Assembly (NCBI GenBank): GCA_915063485.1
Contig: CAJZDJ010000026.1
Span: forward strand, 1-22,616
Reading direction: 5' to 3'
Length of the DNA stretch: 22,616 nt
Origin: an uncultured Actinomyces sp.
GTDB lineage: Bacteria > Actinomycetota > Actinomycetes > Actinomycetales > Actinomycetaceae
In this document: positions 7,777 to 14,478 of the stretch, piece by piece
How the letters are laid out: every line of letters starts with the position of its first letter
How positions within the stretch are numbered: position 1 is the stretch's first letter
Notes under the pieces: model-generated
The model's input: the letters and a program-made list of their open reading frames with translations, nothing else
Told to the model about the DNA's origin: nothing
The model's database searches: none
Position numbers and translations under genes: made by a program

Positions 7777-7805
7777 TAAGAAAATCTAACTGGAGGCAGA
7801 CTTTT

Positions 7806-8414
7806 ATGACTGACTACAACCAGGTTCCCCAGCCCCAGCAGCCCTACGGTGCTCCGGCTCCCGCTAATGATATCCCTGCCCCCGCAGGTGCCTACTACGG
7901 TGCCCCCTCTGCTCAGACCGCTGCCGGTGGCGTACAGCTAGACGCCTACGGTAACCCGATTGTGGCTGCCAGCGCTCCGGCTGTTGGCTACGACCCCAAC
8001 GCTTACGCCGCTCAGCAGGGCTACGGCGCTTACCCGCCGGCTGCCCCGGCCCAGCCCAGCCCGATTGGTGCGCTGTTCGACTTTGGTTTCAAGCAGTCCT
8101 TTGCCCTAACCGGCGCCAAGCTGGCTAACCTGACCATCACCGTCACCGCCGTCTTCGCCTGGCTGATCTGCGCGGGTGCTGCTGCTAACTCCAAGATCGT
8201 GTCGGTGTTCTTCAACAGCTACATTTACGGTGGCTACACCAGCGGCGGCGACTCGAACGGCTTTGTGGCCTTCCTGATCTCTTTGCTGCTGGGTTTCTTG
8301 CCCACCGTGACTGCGATTGTGCTGGGCCGCCTGTTCGTGGAGAACGTGGTTGCTAACGTCAAGCAGGAGCAGGTTGCTAGCGAGACCCTAGAGCTGCTGC
8401 GTCAGGCCAAGTGA
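7806..8414 (+). CDS. DUF4282-like membrane protein with Pro/Ala/Tyr-rich N-terminus
   Basis: A 202-residue protein. Residues 1-85 are rich in Pro, Ala, Tyr, Gln and Gly (repeats such as QQPYGAP and QQGYGAYPP) and are probably disordered and cytoplasmic. Two membrane helices follow at about 105-127 and 152-177, then a charged C-terminal helix. The stretch from ALFDFGFKQSFA through RLFVENVVANVKQEQVASETLELL resembles DUF4282 proteins, whose function is unknown; this match is by eye. The start is ATG 7806 with GGAGG nine bases upstream, rather than the in-frame GTG at 7764. The stop overlaps the next start (GTGA), so this and the next protein are probably made together. Confidence 0.75.
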   Translation: MTDYNQVPQPQQPYGAPAPANDIPAPAGAYYGAPSAQTAAGGVQLDAYGNPIVAASAPAVGYDPNAYAAQQGYGAYPPAAPAQPSPIGALFDFGFKQSFALTGAKLANLTITVTAVFAWLICAGAAANSKIVSVFFNSYIYGGYTSGGDSNGFVAFLISLLLGFLPTVTAIVLGRLFVENVVANVKQEQVASETLELLRQAK

Positions 8415-9439
8415 GCGATTACCAAACTGAGGACGGCCAGCCCAAATACGGGGTTCGTTTGAACCCTGAGGAGCTGGCCGTTCTGCGTGAAAAGCAGGCT
8501 CGCGAGGCTGAGCGTGAGCGTGAGGCTAAGGCGCGGCGCCTAGCTGAGCGTCGGGCTAAACGCCGCGCCGCTAAACGCGATTTTGCTACCGCTGAGGCGG
8601 AGTATGTTAGGCGGGCCCGCGAACGCGAAGCCGAGCGTGAGCGCGAAGCCGAGCATGAGGCTGAGCGTGGCCATGAAGGTCAGGCCGGGCGTGAAGGCCA
8701 GGCCGGGCGTGAGGGGCGCTCTGACCACGTTTATGACCGCTATGCCAACATAACCGGAAGCTATAGTTACTGGTCTGACGATAAGGATCGCGCTGACCGT
8801 GAGGATCGTAAGTCTTCTGGTGATGAGAGGACGGACGCTCCAGGCCACTCGGCTGCCTGCGAGGGCTATAACGTTACTAACGACGACGACGAACCGGCTG
8901 GGCACTACCGCCTGGCTCCCGGGGGTCGTTTTGTCTACCGGGAAGCGCCCCGTAACAAGAAGCAACGCGGCCGCTGGCGCCTGTTTGTTATCGGCGTGTT
9001 CATGATGCTGGTGGTGCCCATGGTGACCCTGGCTGGCTTTTTGTTGTACCTGACGGGAGGCCCTGGTTTCTTTAAGGCTGGGCAGGCGGTGCCCGAGTCT
9101 GGGCAGGTGGCCCTAGAAGCCAAGACTAACTACATGCTCTACCCTCTGACCACAATGGACGTTGATAGCTGTAGCGTGAGCGATCCAGCTGGCAAAGCGG
9201 TGGCCTATAAGGAAGGCAGTTCGCAGTTCCCGCCGGGAAGTTTTACCTCAACCACTGCTGGCACCTATGTGATTAAGTGTCAAAACACTAATGACACCAA
9301 GGTGGTGGGGCCGCCTATGCACATAGAGCGCTTAGATACTTTGTCTATTGTGACTAACCTGGGCTTTGGCGTGGCCATAGCTGGCGTCTGGGTGACTATT
9401 GTGGGCTGGCGTAGAGCCCGCGCCCAAGGGCGCAAATAG
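8411..9439 (+). CDS. Two-helix membrane protein with long charged coiled-coil N-terminus, unknown function
   Basis: A 342-residue protein I do not recognise. Residues 20-100 are Arg/Glu/Ala-rich, predicted as a long single helix or coiled coil, with small internal repeats (AEREREAE, then GREGQA twice). Residues 105-185 are polar. One membrane helix lies at 191-214 and a second at 311-333, followed by a short basic tail. Between them about 95 residues would lie outside the membrane as a probable beta domain, with just two cysteines (C254, C290) well placed for a disulfide. The start is GTG inside the stop of the DUF4282-like gene, so the pair is an operon. A strong terminator follows. Confidence 0.72.
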   Translation: MSDYQTEDGQPKYGVRLNPEELAVLREKQAREAEREREAKARRLAERRAKRRAAKRDFATAEAEYVRRAREREAEREREAEHEAERGHEGQAGREGQAGREGRSDHVYDRYANITGSYSYWSDDKDRADREDRKSSGDERTDAPGHSAACEGYNVTNDDDEPAGHYRLAPGGRFVYREAPRNKKQRGRWRLFVIGVFMMLVVPMVTLAGFLLYLTGGPGFFKAGQAVPESGQVALEAKTNYMLYPLTTMDVDSCSVSDPAGKAVAYKEGSSQFPPGSFTSTTAGTYVIKCQNTNDTKVVGPPMHIERLDTLSIVTNLGFGVAIAGVWVTIVGWRRARAQGRK

Positions 9440-9455
9440 ACGCCAATATATACGC

Positions 9456-9490
9456 CTGCGCCCGCCAAATTTTGGCGGGCGCAGTTTTGT
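9456..9490 (+). terminator. Strong intrinsic terminator
   Basis: A palindromic stem (9456-9469 with 9471-9484, CTGCGCCCGCC...GGCGGGCGCAG, closing over AATT) is followed by TTTTGTT from 9485. It ends the two-gene membrane operon and separates it from the convergent coiled-coil gene. Confidence 0.88.
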
Positions 9491-9555
9491 TGGTATTGGC
9501 TGCTGCATTAGTACAGGGGCTCTGTGCTAGTGCGGGGCCAATTTGGTTAGGCGGC

Positions 9556-9573
9556 AGCTAGCTTGGGCTAGCT
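9556..9573 (-). terminator. Weak hairpin after the coiled-coil gene
   Basis: AGCTAGC (9556-9562) pairs with GCTAGCT (9567-9573) around a 4-nt loop, just past the stop of the minus-strand gene. There is no T-run on the minus strand, so it is at best a weak terminator. Confidence 0.3.
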
Positions 9574-9576
9574 TTA

Positions 9577-10719
9577 TCAGCGGCCGGGGTCGAAATCGTT
9601 GTGGAAACCGATCGTGGCTAGCTCTACGCTCTGGTCTGGTAGCAACCAGTAGTACAAGCGCGGCGCCCCAGGGCTGTTCTGCTTGACGTAAACCTTGTGT
9701 GAGGTAGCGCCATCCTGCTGACGGGTTACTGTCGGGCAGTTGTTGTTGGGCCCATCGTGGTTAACACGGTCAACTTCCACAATGCCGGACCAGTTGCTGG
9801 ATCGAGGGGCGCGTGAAATACCGCAGATAATCTCGGTGCAGATACGTACCAGACGAGCATATTCGTTTGGCAGCGTCTCTTTAGCGTCCTCAAGGAAGCC
9901 ATCCTTAATGGTGTAATCTTTAAGTGGGTAATTTTCGCGTAGTTTGCTGTCGATAGTGTTCCAGCAAATCTCAATGTCGAGCTTAAACCTAACGTAATCG
10001 TTAAGTTTTAGGTCAGGGTGAGTAAACCAATCTTTAGTGAGTTTAGAGTTTGGCTCAGCTACAGGATTACCAGATTTTTTAAGGCGGTTAACTTGTTGCC
10101 TTAATTTACGCATCTCGTTTTGTGCGTTCTTGCGTTCTTCTTCCGCATCAAGACGTTCCTGGTCGGCAACACTGACTTGACTCTGGAAGTAGTCCCTCTG
10201 ACTTACAGTTTTTCCCAGTTCTTTCTGCATTTGGATTACATCGTTTTTGAGGCTATCGATCTGCCCTTGCCTCTGATCTAACTGCTGGGTTAGTTGTTTG
10301 TTTTCTTCAACCAAGGCTTCGTCAGATGCCTGGCTGGTGGTTAGCTCTTTAGTAGCAGCTAGCTCCAGTTTCAGTTCTGCTAGTTCCTGTTCAATCTGCC
10401 ATTTTTGGGCGTCTAGCTCGTCAATGTAGTCCATGTCGAGCTTGTGGGCTTCGGTCTCTTCCTTAAGTTCTGCGATCCGCTGCTCAAGCTCCTGGGCTTG
10501 CTGTTCAAGCAGTTGCTCCTGTTGCTCAAGCTCCTGGGCCTGCTGGATCAACTGCGCAGCCTGACCAACAATGGTCTGCTTAGCAATTTCCAGGCTGATA
10601 TCCGGTTCGCTAGTAACGTTGGAGGGATCCTGACCGAAAGTGGTTGAGGTGTTACTTGTGGCAATGTTTAGCCTAGGCTGCGCCTGCAGCCATTTTGAGA
10701 AAGCCTTTTTGTTTAGCAC
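9577..10719 (-). CDS. Orphan coiled-coil protein with unassigned C-terminal domain
   Basis: A 380-residue protein I do not recognise. Residues 1-45 are polar. About 50-216 form a long Gln/Glu/Leu-rich coiled coil (for example QELEQQEQLLEQQAQELEQR). A separate domain runs from about 225 to the end, with aromatic residues, five cysteines (C252, C294, C299 and C328 plus none near the end; count from sequence is four) and the ending RLYYWLLPDQSVELATIGFHNDF. That ending recalls the last strands of RelE/ParE-like toxins, but only loosely. No membrane segment is seen. The start is GTG with AAGGAAGG upstream at suitable spacing. It stands alone, convergent with the upstream operon, and is more AT-rich than its neighbours, as is the spacer before it, which may indicate transfer. 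Confidence 0.7.
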   Translation of the reverse strand: MLNKKAFSKWLQAQPRLNIATSNTSTTFGQDPSNVTSEPDISLEIAKQTIVGQAAQLIQQAQELEQQEQLLEQQAQELEQRIAELKEETEAHKLDMDYIDELDAQKWQIEQELAELKLELAATKELTTSQASDEALVEENKQLTQQLDQRQGQIDSLKNDVIQMQKELGKTVSQRDYFQSQVSVADQERLDAEEERKNAQNEMRKLRQQVNRLKKSGNPVAEPNSKLTKDWFTHPDLKLNDYVRFKLDIEICWNTIDSKLRENYPLKDYTIKDGFLEDAKETLPNEYARLVRICTEIICGISRAPRSSNWSGIVEVDRVNHDGPNNNCPTVTRQQDGATSHKVYVKQNSPGAPRLYYWLLPDQSVELATIGFHNDFDPGR

Positions 10720-11152
10720 GAATACACCTTCCTTGATGATGTGAGTATGTAAGTACCTCCGCTAGCTAATAATTGGGAAGCTTCTTAGGGGAGGTCTGAT
10801 CAGTCTATACCTTTAGGTTGCTACGCGAGGCGATTTTGCTCAGGTTTCGCGCACAGTAAACAAACTAATTTAAGGTAAATATTTAAACCCATAACGAAGA
10901 ACTAATTTAAAAATCTAAAGTTAATCTTGAGGTATAGAATTGTTCTGGTGTGACTGGTGTGAATTAAATAGATTAATGTGTGGTTGTGATAATAATGGGA
11001 GGAGTGATGCAAATCTGCACTAATTAAACTGTTGCTGTCTAAAATTGCTGATGGCGGCGTATTTGGTAGATCTTGCAGGTGGTGAGAGTCCCTAAGAGAG
11101 ACAGTAAGAGGAGAGAGGCCGTAAGTAGGTCGAGAGCGGGCGGCGTCGTCGC
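10720..11152. other. AT-rich spacer between the coiled-coil gene and the DUF4235 gene
   Basis: About 430 bp without a credible gene. The 11-mer AACTAATTTAA occurs at 10863-10873 and again at 10900-10910. CGCGA (10824-10828) and TCGCG (10847-10851) form a short inverted repeat. TATAGA on the minus strand (10804-10809) could be a -10 box for the coiled-coil gene, but no -35 fits. The part from 11080 is purine-rich. It must hold the divergent promoters of the two flanking genes. Confidence 0.5.
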
Positions 11153-11158
11153 TAGAAT
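11130..11158 (+). promoter_or_regulatory. Candidate leaderless promoter of the DUF4235 gene
   Basis: TCGAGA at 11130-11135 matches four of six -35 positions. TAGAAT at 11153-11158 is a good -10 with a 17-bp spacer. Only six bases separate it from the ATG at 11165, and no Shine-Dalgarno sequence is present, so the mRNA probably starts at or next to the start codon. Confidence 0.5.
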
Positions 11159-11164
11159 TTAGCC

Positions 11165-11452
11165 ATGGCTAAGAGCAACAAGAAGCAAGACCTCACCTGG
11201 AAGCTGACCGCAGCGGCGGCCACCTTCGCCTCCGGCTACGTGGCTGACAAGGTAGTTTCCCTAAGCTGGCGGGCAGTGACCGGCCGCCCGGCCCCCAACG
11301 ACCAGACCAAACTAGCTACCTATGCGGTGGCTGAACTGGCTGCATTCGCCATTATTTCTGGCGCAGTGCTAACCCTTACCCGCGAGCTCACCCTGCGTAG
11401 CGCCGCCGTCTGGTTCGAGGGGCACAACCAGCCCAAGCAGATCGAAGCCTGA
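11165..11452 (+). CDS. DUF4235 domain membrane protein
   Basis: A 95-residue protein with two hydrophobic stretches (about residues 12-30 and 52-74) and the DUF4235 hallmark WRAVTGRPAPND at 35-46. This family is common in actinobacteria, is usually about 80-120 residues, and has no known function. The N-terminus is short and basic. There is no ribosome-binding site before the ATG, but a -10-like box sits six bases upstream, so leaderless translation is likely. It seems to be a single-gene unit. Confidence 0.82.
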   Translation: MAKSNKKQDLTWKLTAAAATFASGYVADKVVSLSWRAVTGRPAPNDQTKLATYAVAELAAFAIISGAVLTLTRELTLRSAAVWFEGHNQPKQIEA

Positions 11453-11884
11453 CACTCGCCGCTGGCCGGGCTGGCAATAAGGCCTGTTTGGCTGGCCCGG
11501 CAGCTGCTTGACCCGGCGCCCGCTTGGCGCACATCTTGGGTGGGCGGTGACGCGGGTAAAGCTGCTGGCGGTTCGGTAAGCCCCGCCTGGCAAGTCTTGC
11601 TGGCTCGGCAGCTGCTCGGCCCGGTAAGGGCCGCTTGGCCTGGCAAGCCCTGCCCGTACAGTGAGCCCTTAGGTTGGCAGAGCCTAAGCGCGCGGCCCTT
11701 GCCACACCAGGGGGTGGGCTTAGCTAACAGTGCACATAACTAGCTGCCGGTAGGCTATAGACATGAGTGTTTGTGGGCCTGGCATGTTGGCATACCGCCT
11801 AACGCAATCCGGCGCAGCAATTGGGCTGCTTTTTACAGCACCCTTAACCGGGCTGCGTTTTCAATACTGGCAGGGACTGGGCGC
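11453..11884. other. GC-rich spacer with a degenerate direct repeat and hairpins
   Basis: About 430 bp with no gene I can support. Positions 11461-11471 and 11495-11504 form a 10-bp stem with one bulge, perhaps ending the DUF4235 transcript. A 26-bp segment at 11491-11516 recurs at 11599-11624 with 23 identities; both copies are followed shortly by CGCTTGGC. The rest is GC-rich with many GGC and CTGG words. The region 11771-11884 is in frame with the next gene but is read here as its leader. Confidence 0.55.
11491..11624 (+). repeat. Pair of 26-bp imperfect direct repeats
   Basis: Copies at 11491-11516 and 11599-11624 share 23 of 26 bases, including GGCAGCTGCT, and are spaced 108 bp start to start. 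They lie between genes. Origin and function are unknown. Confidence 0.6.
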
Positions 11885-14338
11885 ATGAACCATATTTCTG
11901 TAATCCAGTGGATCTGCGGCGCACTAGCCGTCATCGCCACCCTGGTAGGCCTGGGTTTCTTCACTCGCGCCTGCCTAACTATCGCTAACCGCTTCCGCCT
12001 GGGCGCCCCGGTAGACCGTCAGCGCCTGCACCCGGTGGGCAAGCGCCTTAAAACTTTGCTGGTGAAAGTCCTGTGCCACCAGGACTTTAAAGGCCGTCCC
12101 TGGATCCGCCTAGCCCACTGGCTAGTGATGGTGTCCTTCCCGATCCTGTTCTTTACGCTGGTCACCGGCTATGCGCAGATTTTTAGCCCCGACTGGGCGC
12201 TGCCGCTAATCGGGCATTTTCCACCCTGGGAATGGCTTGTTGAATTTATTGCTTTAGCCTCCACGATCGCCATTATTGGCTTGATTGTGGTGCGCAGCGT
12301 TAACACCGCCCACGGCCGCAAGTCGCGTTTTACCGGCTCAACCCGCTGGCAGGCGCGGTTTGTGGAGGCCACTATTGTGGCCGTAGTGGGCTGCGTAGAT
12401 TTGCTGCGCGTGGCCGAATCGGCTTGGCTTAGTGCCGCCCAGCACGAGCAGTCGGCTAGTTGGGTGCATTTCCCGATTTTTGGTTGGTTAGGCCGCCCAC
12501 TGGGTCAGGGCGCCAATCCGGATACGTTGGCCAATGTCATTGCGGTGTTGGCGCTGGTTAAGATCCTGTGCTCCATGACCTGGTTTGTGATTGTGGGCTT
12601 GCAGCCGTCTATGGGCGTGGCCTGGCACCGTTTCCTGGCTTTTATCACCATCTACGCCCGCAAGCACGACGACGGCACCTCCGCTTTGGGTCCGCTTGAG
12701 CCCATGATTGTGGACGGCAAACCCTTAACTGTCGATTTACTCGATGAGCTTGAAGAGTCCGACGCCGAACCTAACTTTGGGGTTAGCCGGATCGAGCAGT
12801 TCCATTGGAAAGCTCTAGCGGACTTTTCTGCCTGCACGGAATGCGGCCGCTGCCAGGATCTATGCCCAGCCTGGAACACCGGCAAGCCACTTTCACCCAA
12901 GCTTTTCACCCTAGCTTTGCGTGACCACCACGCCGCCGTGGCCCCCTTCATTGCCGCCGCCCAGCAGCTAGGGGTGGAACCTGAAGAGGTCAGCGATGAG
13001 CAGCTCGCGCAGCGCCCAGTGCACCTGGGGGTGCGTGACGGTTTGAGCGTAAACACCTCCCTGGGCCTGGCCGAAAACAGTGCCCACACCCAAGATATTT
13101 TGGGGGCATTGCTGCAGGCCAAGGCGGCGCCGTCGGAAACTGGCGTGGCCACCAAACCCGCCCCACTGGTTGGCGAAGTCATCGGCGAGGCTGCGCTGTG
13201 GGCCTGCACCACCTGTGGGGCTTGCGTGGATCAGTGCCCGGTGGACATTGAGCATATTGACCGCGTGATTGACCTGCGCCGCAACCAGGTGCTGATGGAG
13301 TCGGCTTTCCCCAAGGAACTTGGGCAAATGTTCCGCAAGCTTGAATCTAAAGGCAACCCCTGGGGTCTGCCCCCACGCAAGCGCCTAGAGTGGGCTAAGG
13401 GCCTGGAATTTGATGTGCCCGTGGTGGGCGTGGATGTGGAAGACGCCAGCGAAGTGGACTACCTGTTCTGGGTGGGTTGCGCTGGTGCCTATGAGGATCG
13501 TGCCAAGAAAACTACCCGCGCGGTAGCTGAGCTGCTGCATATTGCTGGGGTTTCTTTCGCGGTTTTGGGCGACGGCGAATCCTGCACTGGTGACCCCGCC
13601 CGCCGTGCCGGTAATGAGATCCTGTTCCAAACTTTGGCTGCGCAAAACGTTGAAACCTTAAACGAGGTTGCCGTCAAGCGTATTGTGGTTACCTGCGCTC
13701 ACTGCTTCAACACTATTTCGCGTGAATACCCGCAGGTGGGCGGCAATTATCAGGTGCTGCACCACACCCAGCTGCTAAATCAGTTGGTGCGTGAAGGTCG
13801 TCTAAAGCCGGTGGCCCCCACAGCGGCGACGGCGTCCGTGCAGCAGGCAGCGACGGCGTCGGTAGCGGCGTCGGAAACTGTCCCGGAGCAGCAGGAACCA
13901 TCCGCAGCGGCAAGCACCCAGGCGGACTCTGCGGCGTCGTCGGCAAAACCCACTGCAGTGCAGGGCCTGCAACTAACCCCCAAAGTCACCTACCACGACG
14001 CCTGCTACCTGGGACGACACAACCGGATCTACTCTCCGCCGCGTGAACTCCTGGCCGCAACCGGCGCCGAACAGGTGGAAATGCCACGTAACCACGAACG
14101 TGCCTTCTGCTGTGGTGGCGGTGGCGCGCGCGCCTTCATGGAAGAAACCATCGGCACCCGCATTGCAGCCACTCGCGCCCGCGAAGCCCTAGACACTGGG
14201 GCCAAAATCGTGGCCACTGCCTGCCCCTTCTGCACCACCATGCTTTCCGACGGCGTGGCCAGCCAAGGCGCTGAAGACGTGCGGGTTATGGACGTGGCCC
14301 AGCTGATGCTAGAGGCCGTAAAACGCGGCAATAACTAG
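11885..14338 (+). CDS. Membrane-anchored Fe-S oxidoreductase (Rv0338c-like, heterodisulfide-reductase related)
   Basis: An 817-residue protein. The N-terminal part has about five membrane helices (about 8-30, 78-98, 115-137, 160-178, 215-240). Two 4Fe-4S motifs follow: C317, C320, C323, C327 and C441, C444, C447, C451, each ending in Cys-Pro. Two cysteine-rich CCG domains come next, with C532/C567/C604/C607 and C707/C742-C743/C780/C783 (AFCCGGGG). This is the layout of HdrD/GlpC-like reductases and of mycobacterial Rv0338c; the electron donor and acceptor are unknown. A low-complexity Ala/Ser/Thr-rich linker (about 643-694) separates the CCG domains. The start is ATG 11885, with AGGGA eight bases upstream, rather than the earlier in-frame codon at 11771, whose extra 38 residues do not look like the family. 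Confidence 0.9.
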   Translation: MNHISVIQWICGALAVIATLVGLGFFTRACLTIANRFRLGAPVDRQRLHPVGKRLKTLLVKVLCHQDFKGRPWIRLAHWLVMVSFPILFFTLVTGYAQIFSPDWALPLIGHFPPWEWLVEFIALASTIAIIGLIVVRSVNTAHGRKSRFTGSTRWQARFVEATIVAVVGCVDLLRVAESAWLSAAQHEQSASWVHFPIFGWLGRPLGQGANPDTLANVIAVLALVKILCSMTWFVIVGLQPSMGVAWHRFLAFITIYARKHDDGTSALGPLEPMIVDGKPLTVDLLDELEESDAEPNFGVSRIEQFHWKALADFSACTECGRCQDLCPAWNTGKPLSPKLFTLALRDHHAAVAPFIAAAQQLGVEPEEVSDEQLAQRPVHLGVRDGLSVNTSLGLAENSAHTQDILGALLQAKAAPSETGVATKPAPLVGEVIGEAALWACTTCGACVDQCPVDIEHIDRVIDLRRNQVLMESAFPKELGQMFRKLESKGNPWGLPPRKRLEWAKGLEFDVPVVGVDVEDASEVDYLFWVGCAGAYEDRAKKTTRAVAELLHIAGVSFAVLGDGESCTGDPARRAGNEILFQTLAAQNVETLNEVAVKRIVVTCAHCFNTISREYPQVGGNYQVLHHTQLLNQLVREGRLKPVAPTAATASVQQAATASVAASETVPEQQEPSAAASTQADSAASSAKPTAVQGLQLTPKVTYHDACYLGRHNRIYSPPRELLAATGAEQVEMPRNHERAFCCGGGGARAFMEETIGTRIAATRAREALDTGAKIVATACPFCTTMLSDGVASQGAEDVRVMDVAQLMLEAVKRGNN

Positions 14339-14354
14339 TACCATGTAAATGCAA

Positions 14355-14445
14355 ACCCCAGGGGAGCACCACAGCGGTGCTGAGAGTGCGCTTGGCGCAG
14401 ACCCTCGAACCTGATCCGGGTAATACCGGCGTAAGGGAGTCGGGC
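14355..14445 (+). promoter_or_regulatory. TPP riboswitch (THI element)
   Basis: The conserved parts are all present: GGGGAGC at 14361-14367, the P3 hairpin GCACC...GGTGC, CTGAGA at 14380-14385, then ACCCTCGAACCTGATC, GGTAATACC and GCGTAAGGGA. This is the standard TPP aptamer. The aptamer lies directly before a thiamine importer operon. Ends are approximate. Confidence 0.95.
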
Positions 14446-14448
14446 TCT

Positions 14449-14476
14449 CTTCCCCTCCAGCTCAAGCAGGAGGAAG
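14449..14476 (+). promoter_or_regulatory. Candidate expression platform: hairpin hiding the thiB ribosome-binding site
   Basis: CTTCCCCTCC (14449-14458) can pair with GGAGGAAG (14469-14476) with one or two bases bulged. This covers the thiB Shine-Dalgarno sequence GGAGG (14469-14473). No terminator with a T-run is visible after the aptamer. Translational control is therefore the likelier mode; it is inferred, not shown. Confidence 0.5.
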
Positions 14477-14478
14477 TA

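Noticed and set aside
7764..7805. GTG start adding 14 residues to the DUF4282-like protein
   Set aside because: A good GGAGG lies nine bases before the ATG at 7806, and the GTG falls inside a hairpin.
11320..11743. Several open frames on both strands in the GC-rich spacer
   Set aside because: They are Arg/Ala/Pro-rich, mirror the DNA repeats and overlap each other in several frames, as expected from GC-rich non-coding DNA.
11771..11884. Extended N-terminus of the Fe-S oxidoreductase
   Set aside because: The added residues are polar and unlike the family. AGGGA stands eight bases before the ATG at 11885.
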